Assembly: GCA_045617405.1 (NCBI GenBank)
Contig: JAZLIL010000198.1
Span: forward strand, 1 to 56,642
Length of the DNA stretch: 56,642 bases
Reading direction: 5' to 3'
Origin: JAZLIL01 sp045617405
GTDB lineage: Bacteria; Bacillota; Clostridia; Lachnospirales; Lachnospiraceae
The position numbers were made by a program, and so were the translations under genes. Of this stretch, positions 30,977-40,174 are shown in pieces. The number at the start of each line of letters is the position of its first letter. Position 1 is the first letter of the stretch. The notes beneath the pieces were generated by a model. The model saw only the letters and a list, made by a program, of their open reading frames with translations. It was not told the origin of the DNA and ran no database searches.

Positions 30977-33352
30977 TTACTGCCTCATGCTGATTCCCTT
31001 TTCATTCAAGGTATCAAGCACTTTCTTTACAAATCCGTTGACTTCTTCAACACTCAGGGTTCTTTCATAGCTCAAGAAATTGAGCCTTACTGTCATGCTG
31101 GCAAGGTCAGCTGCAAGACCCGGTCCCTTGAAAAGATCCACGAATTCAACACTTCTTAAGAATTCACAGTCGGTTGTAAGGCAATAATCCCTGATAGTTG
31201 AGAAAGGAGTGTTTTTGTTAACAAGAAGACTAAGGTCAATATAAACACCGGGGAATCTTGAAACGTCTTCAAAATCAACATCCTTGTGAACTGACTTTGC
31301 ATATGCTTCATAGTCGATTTCAACATATGCTGCGCTTGCCTTCTTATCGATAGCTGCTGCAATTCTTGGATTAAGAACACTGATATAACCGACATTTACG
31401 CTGTCAACAAGAATATTTGCAGAATTCTTCGGATGAACCCATGCAAATGAAATCTCACCGCGGACATAAAGCGGCTGCTGATTCATAATTTCTGAGGAAA
31501 TGCAGTCGAGAGTGTTCTTAACTTCACGAAGAAGTGTGTTCTCATCCTTTGTACGGCTTGCGTTGATAAATGCAAGCTTCTTGACTTCGTCTACATTTCC
31601 GTCTTCTCTGAGACCTCTTACGCAGCGACCGAATTCAAAAATTCGGACGTTGTTGAAGGAGTCGATGTTTTTACGAACAAAAGAAAGCAAAGTAGGAATC
31701 ATTGAGCTTCTGATTTCTTCGTTGTCACCTGTAAGTGAATTTGCGATTCGAACGAAGCTTTCGGGCTCAATTCCAAGCTCCTTGTTGCACTTGTTGTCAT
31801 ACCAGATGTAGCTGTGAACCTCGCTGTACTTGAAATGGTCTGCGAGGAGCTTCTTGATTCTGTATTCATCCTCCCTTGCGAGGTCCTGCCTGATGGGAGT
31901 AAGCATTGTTGAAGTTGAACGGATGTCAAAGTTGTCGTATCCGTAAATTCTTGTGATTTCTTCAACAATGTCAGCTTTCATTGTTATGTCCTTTGTCGCA
32001 CGGAATGAAGGAACGTCAACTTTGAAGCTGTCACCGTCTCTTGTTACTGCAAATTCGAGATCTTTAAGTGTATCTTCAATTCTGTCGGCAGTAATATCAA
32101 TACCTGTGTATTTGTCAATGTAAGCCTTGTCAAATTCAAGAGAAACCTTGTCAAAATGCTTGTTGTAGACATCGCTTAAGCGGGATGTAACCCTTACATC
32201 ACCATCAATGTCGGTAAGAAGCTTGAGGAATCTCATGATTGCAGTGTCTGTCATCTCGGGATCGAGTGTCTTCTCGTAGCGGGCCGATGCATCTGTTCTC
32301 ATGCCGAGCTTTGTGGCGCTTCTTCTGACGCTTACACCCTCAAAGTTTGCCGATTCAAGAAGAAGTGAGTTTGTATCGTCAGTTATCTCCGAAAGGAGCC
32401 CTCCCATGATACCTGCGATTGCAACAGGCTCAGTTTCGTTGTAAATCATTATTGTGCCTGCATCAACATCTCTCTCCTGTGAATCAAGTGTCATAAATTT
32501 AGTTGTTTCGGTAAGCTGCTTAACTCTGATTGCCTTAACCTTGTTGTTATCAAATGCGTGCATGGGTTGACCGAATTCAAGCATCAGATAGTTTGTGAGA
32601 TCGGCAAGAAGATTGATGGGACGCTGTCCGCAGTACATCAGTCTTACCTTCACAAAATAAGGCGAAATCTTTGTCAAAACGTTTTCTACAGTAATAGAAC
32701 TGTAGCGATAGCAAAGATCGGTTTCAATCTTTATATCAACGGCAGGAAGATTTTCATAATTTACGGTATCAAGAACCGCCGGCTTTTTAAGCGGACGTTT
32801 AACAAGAGCTGCAATTTCTCTTGCAATGCCGTAATGACCCCAAAGGTCAGGTCTGTTTGTAAGCGACTTATTGTCAACTTCGAAAACAGTATCATCGAGA
32901 GGAATGAATGATTTGATGTCTGTACCAATTGTGTAGTCCATGTCAAATTTGATGATTCCTGAATTGTCCTCGCTGATTCCAAGCTCCTTTTCAGAACAAC
33001 ACATACCGTAGCTTGTGTATCCTGCTACTTCGCAGACATTTATCGGAGTTCCCTTCACTCTTCCGCCTGCCTTTGCAAATGCAACGAGTGCACCTTCCTC
33101 AACATTTTGAGCACCGCAAACAACATCAACAACACCTTCACCATTATCAACCTTGAGAAGGTGAAGCTTCTTTGAATTCGGATGATTCTCTACACTGAGT
33201 ATCTTTCCTACAACAACATTTTCTGTATCACCGCCAAATTCGTAGATATCCTCCACTTCTGCGGTTGCAAGCGTAAAACGATTTATAAGATTTTTAAGAT
33301 CGATTCCGGTAAGATCAACAAAATCAGAAATCCAGTTCATTGAAATAAACAT
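30977..33352 (-). CDS. pheT: Phenylalanine-tRNA ligase beta subunit
   Basis: 791 residues, a complete bacterial PheT. Domains in order: N-terminal EMAP-like tRNA-binding fold (VVVGKILSVENHPNSKKLHLLKVD), B3/B4 editing region, B5 domain, inactive synthetase-like core (IYGYDNFDIRSTSTML), and the C-terminal ferredoxin-fold anticodon-binding domain (SRFPGVYIDLSLLV). GGAGGT lies 6 bases before the ATG. 11 bases downstream of pheS. Confidence 0.97.
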   Translation of the reverse strand: MFISMNWISDFVDLTGIDLKNLINRFTLATAEVEDIYEFGGDTENVVVGKILSVENHPNSKKLHLLKVDNGEGVVDVVCGAQNVEEGALVAFAKAGGRVKGTPINVCEVAGYTSYGMCCSEKELGISEDNSGIIKFDMDYTIGTDIKSFIPLDDTVFEVDNKSLTNRPDLWGHYGIAREIAALVKRPLKKPAVLDTVNYENLPAVDIKIETDLCYRYSSITVENVLTKISPYFVKVRLMYCGQRPINLLADLTNYLMLEFGQPMHAFDNNKVKAIRVKQLTETTKFMTLDSQERDVDAGTIMIYNETEPVAIAGIMGGLLSEITDDTNSLLLESANFEGVSVRRSATKLGMRTDASARYEKTLDPEMTDTAIMRFLKLLTDIDGDVRVTSRLSDVYNKHFDKVSLEFDKAYIDKYTGIDITADRIEDTLKDLEFAVTRDGDSFKVDVPSFRATKDITMKADIVEEITRIYGYDNFDIRSTSTMLTPIRQDLAREDEYRIKKLLADHFKYSEVHSYIWYDNKCNKELGIEPESFVRIANSLTGDNEEIRSSMIPTLLSFVRKNIDSFNNVRIFEFGRCVRGLREDGNVDEVKKLAFINASRTKDENTLLREVKNTLDCISSEIMNQQPLYVRGEISFAWVHPKNSANILVDSVNVGYISVLNPRIAAAIDKKASAAYVEIDYEAYAKSVHKDVDFEDVSRFPGVYIDLSLLVNKNTPFSTIRDYCLTTDCEFLRSVEFVDLFKGPGLAADLASMTVRLNFLSYERTLSVEEVNGFVKKVLDTLNEKGISMRQ

Positions 33353-33363
33353 GCTTCCACCTC

Positions 33364-34401
33364 CTACTTAAACTGCTTGAGTGCTTTCAGATTTCCGCCG
33401 TTTAATACGCGGATGTCTTTGATGTGGTACTTCATCATTGCAAGTCTTGAAAGACCAAGTCCGAAAGCGAAGCCTGTGTATTTTTCAGGGTCTATGCCGC
33501 CCATCCTGAGTACATTCGGATGAATCATGCCGCAGGGAAGAAGCTCAAGCCAGCCGCTCTGCTTGCAAGTGGGACATCCCTTTCCACCGCAGTTGAGGCA
33601 GTTGATATCGAGTTCAAATCCGGGCTCAACAAAGGGGAAGAAACCGGGACGGAGTCTGACCTTGACATCACGTTCAAAAACTTCTGAAAGAAGCACCTTC
33701 ATGAAATAGATGAGGTTTGAAATGGAAATGTTCTCGCCGATCATCATTCCTTCAAGCTGCCAGAATGTGTTCTCATGGCATGCATCAATGTTCTCGTTTC
33801 TGAAGCATCTTCCCGGGAAGAGAACTTTCAGAGTCATTCCGGGATCGGGTGCACCGTACTTTTTCATGATGTAATTCTGAGCTGCAGAAGTATGAGTCTT
33901 TAAAAGCTGACCGTTGCTCAGATAGTAGGTATCCTGCATGTCTCTTGCCGGATGATTCTTAGGGATATTAACAGCTTCGAAATTGTTATACTCTGTCTGA
34001 ATCTCGATACCATCCTCAATAATAAATCCCATAGATTTGAAGATGTCTTCAATTCTTCTCTGTACAATAGTAATAGGATGGAGGCTGCCTGTTTCTTCAT
34101 CTGAAGGGATAGAAAAATCAAAGGTGTCAGCTCCTGCAATCTTTGCTTCAAATACTATATCAGAGAGTTTTTCACCAAATTCTCTTATTGAATTCTCTAT
34201 TGAACTCTTAAGTACATTGATGTCTCGACCGAATTCCTTCTTTGCCTCAACGTCCATGTCTTTAAGATTCTTCATTGCATCGGTAATCAGACCCTTTTTG
34301 CCAAGAAAACCTACTCTGAGCTGTTCAAGCTCTTCGCTGCTCTTTACATTCTTAAGCGCACTTTCAAAATCCTGCTTAAGCTTTGAAATGACCTCAGTCA
34401 T
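33364..34401 (-). CDS. pheS: Phenylalanine-tRNA ligase alpha subunit
   Basis: Catalytic class II subunit, 345 residues. N-terminal coiled coil, motif 2 region (LFPGRCFRNENIDACHENTFWQ), the typical Cys-rich insert (LNCGGKGCPTCKQSGWLEL), and motif 3 (YTGFAFGLGLSRLAMM). GGGG precedes the ATG. It is first in pheS-pheT-rsmD-coaD. Unlike many Firmicute pheS genes no T-box is seen in the short leader. Confidence 0.97.
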   Translation of the reverse strand: MTEVISKLKQDFESALKNVKSSEELEQLRVGFLGKKGLITDAMKNLKDMDVEAKKEFGRDINVLKSSIENSIREFGEKLSDIVFEAKIAGADTFDFSIPSDEETGSLHPITIVQRRIEDIFKSMGFIIEDGIEIQTEYNNFEAVNIPKNHPARDMQDTYYLSNGQLLKTHTSAAQNYIMKKYGAPDPGMTLKVLFPGRCFRNENIDACHENTFWQLEGMMIGENISISNLIYFMKVLLSEVFERDVKVRLRPGFFPFVEPGFELDINCLNCGGKGCPTCKQSGWLELLPCGMIHPNVLRMGGIDPEKYTGFAFGLGLSRLAMMKYHIKDIRVLNGGNLKALKQFK

Positions 34402-34419
34402 AATAATTCCCCTTTCATC

Positions 34420-34435
34420 ATGTGTATTTACACAT
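34420..34435. repeat. 16-bp inverted repeat in the pheS leader
   Basis: ATGTGTATTTACACAT, 7-bp arms, lies between the predicted pheS start of transcription and its ribosome site. Could be a small hairpin or an operator. Confidence 0.35.
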
Positions 34436-34449
34436 TATATCAAAATATC

Positions 34450-34478
34450 ATGATATATTAATGGTTAAAAAATGTCAA
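34450..34478 (-). promoter_or_regulatory. Promoter of pheST-rsmD-coaD
   Basis: TTGACA (34473-34478), 17-base spacer, TATCAT (34450-34455). A further inverted repeat CACATG/CATGTG lies just upstream (34485-34490 with 34506-34511). The remainder of the 415-base gap (34512-34695) is AT-rich with no supported gene. Confidence 0.7.
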
Positions 34479-34695
34479 TAATGACACATGCACGTAACGA
34501 AGTAACATGTGAAAACGTTTTTCGTGAAATCAGTCTTTTTTTAAAATCAATAAAAATTGTTCCAAAAATTAATTTTCAGTTAATATTAGTGTTATATATA
34601 TTTTATGTCAGATATGACAATGTTTATAAAACCCCAAACCCCAAATCGCAGGCTTTTTTTCTCCTATTTACTCCACACATAATATTACAGTCTGC

Positions 34696-34733
34696 AAAAA
34701 AATGACACCCGATTGTTCGGATGTCTTTTTTTT
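34696..34733. terminator. Terminator of smsCB
   Basis: 9-bp stem with one mismatch (34704-34712 with 34717-34725), with an A-run on the left and a T-run on the right, so it can work on both strands. It lies about 85 bases past the smsB stop; the bases between show no gene. Confidence 0.75.
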
Positions 34734-34816
34734 GTCCTTTATTTTATGTCCGGTATTCTATTACTTCAAGAATCGCAACATCATAATACTGTAATAAGAA
34801 TACAAATATGATAATG

Positions 34817-35734
34817 CTATTTTAAGAAGCCCGATATAATAAGCTGCTCGGCCTCTGCTTCAGTTAGTCCTAAAGTCATGAGCTTAATAAGCTGCTCTCC
34901 TGCTATCTTACCGATTGCAGCCTCATGAATCAGTGACGCCTCTACATTGTTTGCTATAATCTGCGGAATGGCACTGACAGAGGCATTGTCCATGATGATG
35001 GCATCGCACTCTGAATGACCTGCACACTTGTTGTTTCCGTTAATGTCTGACTTAAAAATCTGATGTGAATCATCACATGCAACGCTTCTTGAGATAACAT
35101 TTGCACTTGAACCCACTCCGTCCAGATCAACCTTAAAGTTAGTCTCGGCAAGCTGACGTCCGTGTGTCATAATCTTCTCTTTTACTACTATCTGTGCTCC
35201 GTCGGCAAGCTTAGCCTCAGTAACTCGTACCGTAGAGTCGACGCCCTTAATCTGAACAGTTTCCATCTCAAGATAACCGTTATCCTCAATGAAAACAACA
35301 GTCTTGGGGTTCATAACTATTTCACCTGTACCTTCACCTTTGCCGTAGTGCTTTTCAACGTACTTGACCTTAGAATTCTTCCCGACGTAAAATGTGTGAA
35401 TTCCGTCATGCTTTGAAAGCTTGTCACCGCTGTTATGAATGCCGCAGCCTGCAATGATGGTAATGTCACAGTTTTCACCAATATGAAAATCGTTGAAAAC
35501 ACTTTCCTCAAGTCCCGATTGACTTAAGATAACAGGAATATGCATTGCTTCATGTACAGTATTGGGCTTTACGAAAATGTCAATCCCCTGCTTATCAGTT
35601 TTTGTAATTATATCTATATTTTCAGTCGTATTTCGTCCGCCAAGTTCACCGTTTATTCTGATATTGTAAGCTCCGGTCGGAATCTCATGAAAACCGGCAA
35701 CCTCATCAAGTAGATTTTTCTGTATCTGGTCCAT
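34817..35734 (-). CDS. smsB: SUF-like minimal Fe-S scaffold SmsB (SufB/SufD family)
   Basis: 305 residues of SufBD beta-helix type, much shorter than the roughly 470 of classical SufB, so the N-terminal SufB region is absent. Conserved C-terminal family segments are present: DDSHQIFKSDINGNNKCAGHSECDAI and SAIPQIIANNVEASLIHEAAIGKIAGEQL. With SmsC directly upstream (8 bases) and no SufS, SufU or SufD nearby this matches the two-gene SMS system described for many anaerobes. It would supply clusters to Fe-S-rich enzymes such as CODH/ACS. AGGAGG-like site before the ATG. Confidence 0.88.
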   Translation of the reverse strand: MDQIQKNLLDEVAGFHEIPTGAYNIRINGELGGRNTTENIDIITKTDKQGIDIFVKPNTVHEAMHIPVILSQSGLEESVFNDFHIGENCDITIIAGCGIHNSGDKLSKHDGIHTFYVGKNSKVKYVEKHYGKGEGTGEIVMNPKTVVFIEDNGYLEMETVQIKGVDSTVRVTEAKLADGAQIVVKEKIMTHGRQLAETNFKVDLDGVGSSANVISRSVACDDSHQIFKSDINGNNKCAGHSECDAIIMDNASVSAIPQIIANNVEASLIHEAAIGKIAGEQLIKLMTLGLTEAEAEQLIISGFLK

Positions 35735-35742
35735 GTTTCCTC

Positions 35743-36459
35743 CTAATTATTCAGATATCTGCATTCGGAATGAGTTCCGTAGATACCGGGAAGAACCTCA
35801 TCTTTGGGGCCCTTCTTTGTAATCTCACCGCCACTCAGCATTATGAGCTCATCGGCAATCTCAATGATTCTTTCCTGATGAGAAATGATAGCGATTGTTC
35901 CGTGAAGCTCTTCCTTAAGCTGTTGAAAAATCGTGATAAGATTCTTGAAGCTCCAAAGATCGATGCCTGCTTCAGGCTCATCGAAGACAGTCAGCTTTGT
36001 CTTTCTTGCAAGTGTGACAGCAATCTCGATTCTCTTTAGCTCACCGCCGGAAAGACTTGCATTTACCTCGCGGTTAATATAATCCCTTGCACATAGACCG
36101 ACATGTGCAAGATATTCGCAGGCGGCACTTACTCCAATATCACCGGCTGCCAGCTTGATAAGGTCCATTACGGTAATGCCTTTAAACTTGACAGGCTGCT
36201 GAAAAGCAAAGCTAATGCCCATCCTGGCACGATCAGTTATGGAAACATCGGTGATGTCCTCTCCTTCATAAAAAATACGGCCCGAGGTAGGAGAAATTAT
36301 ACCTGCAATCATCTTCGCAAGTGTTGATTTCCCGCTGCCATTTGGACCGGTAATAACATAAAATTTATCATCCTCAAGAGTGAGGCTGATGTTATTCAAT
36401 ATGCGCTTTTCGCCATTGTCATTCTTGACATCATAGCATATATTCTTAAGCTCAAGCAT
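35743..36459 (-). CDS. smsC: SUF-like Fe-S assembly ATPase SmsC (SufC family)
   Basis: 238-residue ABC-type ATPase without membrane segments. Walker A GPNGSGKSTL, Q-loop FAFQQPVKF, signature SLSGGELKRIEIA, Walker B LTVFDEPEAGIDL, H-loop AIISHQERII, all as in SufC. It drives the SmsB scaffold. It is the first gene of the pair; GGAGG lies just before the ATG. The spacer to the receiver-Hpt gene upstream is only 35 bases, so the three could share a transcript. Confidence 0.9.
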   Translation of the reverse strand: MLELKNICYDVKNDNGEKRILNNISLTLEDDKFYVITGPNGSGKSTLAKMIAGIISPTSGRIFYEGEDITDVSITDRARMGISFAFQQPVKFKGITVMDLIKLAAGDIGVSAACEYLAHVGLCARDYINREVNASLSGGELKRIEIAVTLARKTKLTVFDEPEAGIDLWSFKNLITIFQQLKEELHGTIAIISHQERIIEIADELIMLSGGEITKKGPKDEVLPGIYGTHSECRYLNN

Positions 36460-36494
36460 AGTATTACCTCCGAATGCGATAATACTATTATAAG

Positions 36495-37538
36495 TTAATT
36501 AAATACCTTGTCAATGATGTCAATACATTCATTAAGCCATGTGACTGCCATCTGATAATCACGCTCGTTGATAGAATCTTTTGAATAGGAAATGTAACGT
36601 CTCAGCTTACTCAGAGTATCATTATCGAGAACAGATGAATTTTCTGACGATTCCTGTTTCGGTTCCTCTGCCGCAAAGCCCTCCGGGAATGCCTCAAGTA
36701 TCTCCTCTATCAGTGCGTCGAACATGCTTAAGAATCCCGGAGTCTGCTGCAATATATTATTTAAGCACACCGTCTTGCTAACATCACAGGGTAATACCCC
36801 TGTGTACATCTTACCGTTTATTTCAAGGAACTTGGCTATCGAAGAATGGCCTGTTGCTCCGATAAGCATCAGATCGCCCTTAATTCCATGAACAAATACG
36901 GTAAAATCGGAATAGTTTTTGTTATCAAAAGCATCGGCAAGATTTGATCTCTTTTCCGGAGCATTTTTAATAAAAGTCTTTAATACATCAATAAAATAGT
37001 CAGGATCGCCTCCGATATTCTCAAGAGCATAGTCAATATTAAACGAAGGAAGCTTTTCCTTAAGCTCTTTTACTTTTTCCAAAACGGCATCTTTGTTGTC
37101 TGAAGCACCTGCAAATGACATTTTAGCAGAATCAGCTTCAAATGAATTTATTCCACCGTAGAAATTGAGACATCTTGAAATATCTTTTCTTGAAATCGGT
37201 TTCGTAATAATCTCGTTTATACCGCATGACTTTGAAAGCTTCTTATCACTTTCAGTGACATCTGCCGTGACGCATATAAAAGGAAGAGTCGCGTAATACT
37301 CTTTATCATGAAATCCGTCGGTTGGCTGCTCGCGTACTATTCCGGCAACATCAAAGCCCGAAAGATCCGGCATCATTTTATCAGTAAAAACAATACAATA
37401 CGTTCTGCTCTTGATCATTTCAATCGCATCAGTACCGGATGATGCTACATCACATTCAAATCCGAGGTCATTAATAATGTCACTTATCAAAAAAGTATTT
37501 GTTTCACTGTCATCTACTACAAGAATTCTATTACTCAT
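36495..37538 (-). CDS. Receiver-Hpt two-domain phosphorelay protein
   Basis: 347 residues, cytoplasmic. An N-terminal receiver domain has acidic pair D9/D10, phospho-acceptor D53 (FTDKMMPD) and K113 (ITKP). A histidine phosphotransfer domain around residues 165-275 has the phospho-acceptor H217 in FVHGIKGDLMLIGA. The C-terminal ~60 residues are helical (LRRYISYSKDSINERDYQ) without a DNA-binding motif. No histidine kinase is adjacent, so it is an orphan intermediate in a phosphorelay. GGAGG lies 5 bases before the ATG. A weak upstream promoter candidate is TTGACA (37641-37646), 17 bases, TAGTTT. Confidence 0.88.
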   Translation of the reverse strand: MSNRILVVDDSETNTFLISDIINDLGFECDVASSGTDAIEMIKSRTYCIVFTDKMMPDLSGFDVAGIVREQPTDGFHDKEYYATLPFICVTADVTESDKKLSKSCGINEIITKPISRKDISRCLNFYGGINSFEADSAKMSFAGASDNKDAVLEKVKELKEKLPSFNIDYALENIGGDPDYFIDVLKTFIKNAPEKRSNLADAFDNKNYSDFTVFVHGIKGDLMLIGATGHSSIAKFLEINGKMYTGVLPCDVSKTVCLNNILQQTPGFLSMFDALIEEILEAFPEGFAAEEPKQESSENSSVLDNDTLSKLRRYISYSKDSINERDYQMAVTWLNECIDIIDKVFN

Positions 37539-37732
37539 TTTTCCTCCGAAAGTACAAGCAACTATTCAAAAGTCAAAAGAATCATACGAAAATGTTACAC
37601 TATAAGTTTGTAATCATAAACTATCACGAAGTATTATTTTTGTCAATAAGAACTGACTATTTATTACTGTGCGTACATGTAATGCGGTGCGCTAATGTAT
37701 GACTTTCTGTTTCGTGAAATAAATAAGGGTAT

Positions 37733-37768
37733 ATAGGACAGTCGGACATGTATACAGGCTGTCGCTAT
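37733..37768. repeat. Inverted repeat upstream of copA
   Basis: ATAGGACAG and CTGTCGCTAT (one-base bulge) frame a 17-base centre and abut the copA -35. Position suits a regulator-binding site. It does not match the CopY box or a clear CsoR site. Confidence 0.35.
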
Positions 37769-37795
37769 TGTATTTTCTTTTGTTTCTAATATAAT
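37768..37795 (+). promoter_or_regulatory. Promoter of copA
   Basis: TTGTAT (37768-37773), 16-base spacer, TATAAT (37790-37795). Start near 37802; AGGAG lies 9 bases before the copA ATG. Confidence 0.7.
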
Positions 37796-37828
37796 TAATC
37801 CATAGCATGAATTTAGGAGATATTCTTT

Positions 37829-40147
37829 ATGAAGCAGAAATTTGACATTGAAGGCATGATGTGTTCCGCATGTGCACAATCAGTTGAGAAGGCAGTAAAA
37901 AGTCTTGATGGATGCAAGACTGCCGAGGTTAATCTTCTGAACAATCTTCTTACCATTGTTTACGATGAAAATGTTCTTAATGAAAAGAAAATAATCGAAG
38001 CTGTTGAAAATGCCGGATTTTTAGCCGCCTTGAAGGAGGAAACGCAGCTGCCGCTAAATGAGGCTCTTGATAAATCATTAGAAAGAAGAACCGAAGAAGA
38101 GAACGAAATCCTTCGCCAAATCAGGCTCTCTCTGATTTTCCTTGTTCCGCTTCTTTACATTTCTCTCTTTCATGCTCTTGGCGCGCCGCTTCCCAAAATG
38201 CTTGATGAAAGAACGAATCCTATCGGCTACATCGGGCTCCAGGTCGTTTTATGTCTTCCGATTCTGCTGATTAACAGAAAGTTTTACATTAACGGAATTA
38301 AATCGCTTATAAAGCTCCATCCGAACATGGACACGCTTATTGCAATCGGTTCGGCCACTGCCTTCATCTACAGCATTATTTCCGCAATTCATCCTTTGAA
38401 AATGTTTCTTGAAGGTTTCTATCTCGATGCGGCAATTGACTGTTCAAGCATATATTTCGACTCTGCGGGAATGATAGTTACGATGATTTCTATCGGAAAG
38501 TATCTTGAAGCAAAGGCCAAAGGAAGAACAACTACAGCCGTAGAATCGCTTGTCAGACTGGCTCCCGATAAGTCAAGAGTATTAAGAAACGGTAAAGAGA
38601 CAGTTATCAGTTCAAAAGACATTGAAGTCGGTGACACGGTAATCATTAAGGCAGGTGACAGAATTCCCGTCGACGGTGTACTTCTTGAAGGCTGGGGCTG
38701 CCTTGATGAATCTGCTATTACAGGCGAAAGCATTCCTGTAGATAAAAAGCCCGGCGACCTGATTATTTCAGCAACGGTAAACACTGACGGATACTTTTCT
38801 TTCAAGGCTTCAAAGGTCGGTGAGGATACAACACTTGCAAAGATTATTGCTTTAGTCGAAGAAGCATCGGGTTCAAAGGCACCGATCAGCAGGCTTGCCG
38901 ATAAGGTTAGCGGTGTTTTCGTTCCGACCGTTATCGGACTTGCTGTTGCAGTTTGCATTAGCTGGATTATTTCAGGTAATCCCGTATCACTCGGAATCAG
39001 CTACGGCATCTGCGTTCTCGTAATCTCATGTCCTTGTGCTCTCGGACTTGCGACACCCACTGCCATTATGGTAAGCACAGGGGTTGCCGCAAAGAACCAC
39101 ATATTATTTAAGAGCGCGGAAATCATTGAAAGACTTAGCTATATAAACTGCGCTGTTTTTGATAAAACAGGAACCGTTACTACAGGAGAACCTAATGTCT
39201 CAAAGCTTATCATCTATACCTCGAACGGAGCCATAGACTTTGATTCCGATTCTTATTTTGACGCGGACTTATGTCGTTCTGCTGTTTCGATTGCTGCATC
39301 CATTGAGAGTAAATCGTCTCATCCGTTTGCAAAGGCCATTGCAAGGTACTCTGATAAGAATCGCGTCATGGCGGCAAAATCTGATTCCTTTAACACCTTC
39401 GAAGGACTTGGTATTTCAGCAAAAGTTGACGGTATTACTTACTACTGCGGAAACAGAATGCTGGCTGAAAAGATTCTGAAGGACAGATTCAGGGATGAAG
39501 ACAAGTATTCCGAAGAAAGCCGTTCCTGTATATACCTCTTTAACGAGATGCTTCTTATTGCGAAATTCATCCTCAAGGATACAATAAAGCCTGAAGCTCC
39601 CAAGGCAATTAAGAGAATGAAAGAGCTCGGCATTCAGACGTCTATGTTTACGGGCGATAAGGAAAGCACTGCAAACGAAGTCGCTTCAATTTGCGCAATA
39701 GATAATGTCTATGCCGAAATGCTTCCTGCAGGCAAGGAAAAGCTTCTTAGAAGCCTCAAAAAGTCAGAAGGCAAAAAGGAGAACGTCATTGCAATGATCG
39801 GTGACGGTATCAACGACTCTCCCGCTCTCACTGCAGCCGACATCGGGATTGCCATCGGAACCGGGACCGACATCGCAATTGAAGCCGCAGATGTCGTTCT
39901 CATGAGAAGCAATCTTCTTGATGCTGTTAATGCAATCAGGCTTAGCAAATGCACAATCGGCAAAATAAGAGGCGGACTTTTCTGGGCACTGTTTTACAAC
40001 TGCATCTGTATTCCTCTTGCAGCCGGTGCTTTCTATCCGATGTTTGGCATTAAGCTCAATCCGATGATTGGTGCCGCCTGCATGTCTCTCAGTTCCATCT
40101 GCGTGGTACTTAACGCACTATCAATAAAACGCTTTAAGAGCGAGTAA
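37829..40147 (+). CDS. copA: Copper-exporting P1B-type ATPase
   Basis: 772 residues. One N-terminal heavy-metal domain with MMCSAC (C12, C15), eight membrane segments, actuator TGES at 298-301, the membrane CPC motif (C401, C403) that defines Cu(I) transporters, phosphorylation site D445 in DKTGT, and GDGINDSPAL in the hinge. Exports Cu(I) from the cytoplasm. No chaperone or repressor gene is adjacent; the CsoR-like protein at 6414-6695 is a candidate regulator in trans. The gene converges on icd, leaving 27 bases between stops. Confidence 0.93.
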   Translation: MKQKFDIEGMMCSACAQSVEKAVKSLDGCKTAEVNLLNNLLTIVYDENVLNEKKIIEAVENAGFLAALKEETQLPLNEALDKSLERRTEEENEILRQIRLSLIFLVPLLYISLFHALGAPLPKMLDERTNPIGYIGLQVVLCLPILLINRKFYINGIKSLIKLHPNMDTLIAIGSATAFIYSIISAIHPLKMFLEGFYLDAAIDCSSIYFDSAGMIVTMISIGKYLEAKAKGRTTTAVESLVRLAPDKSRVLRNGKETVISSKDIEVGDTVIIKAGDRIPVDGVLLEGWGCLDESAITGESIPVDKKPGDLIISATVNTDGYFSFKASKVGEDTTLAKIIALVEEASGSKAPISRLADKVSGVFVPTVIGLAVAVCISWIISGNPVSLGISYGICVLVISCPCALGLATPTAIMVSTGVAAKNHILFKSAEIIERLSYINCAVFDKTGTVTTGEPNVSKLIIYTSNGAIDFDSDSYFDADLCRSAVSIAASIESKSSHPFAKAIARYSDKNRVMAAKSDSFNTFEGLGISAKVDGITYYCGNRMLAEKILKDRFRDEDKYSEESRSCIYLFNEMLLIAKFILKDTIKPEAPKAIKRMKELGIQTSMFTGDKESTANEVASICAIDNVYAEMLPAGKEKLLRSLKKSEGKKENVIAMIGDGINDSPALTAADIGIAIGTGTDIAIEAADVVLMRSNLLDAVNAIRLSKCTIGKIRGGLFWALFYNCICIPLAAGAFYPMFGIKLNPMIGAACMSLSSICVVLNALSIKRFKSE

Positions 40148-40174
40148 ACCTGATAGAAAAATGATGCTGACTAT

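Noticed and set aside
34472..34705. 77-codon plus-strand frame upstream of smsB
   Set aside because: No ribosome site, composition follows AT-rich DNA, and it crosses the pheS promoter and the terminator region.
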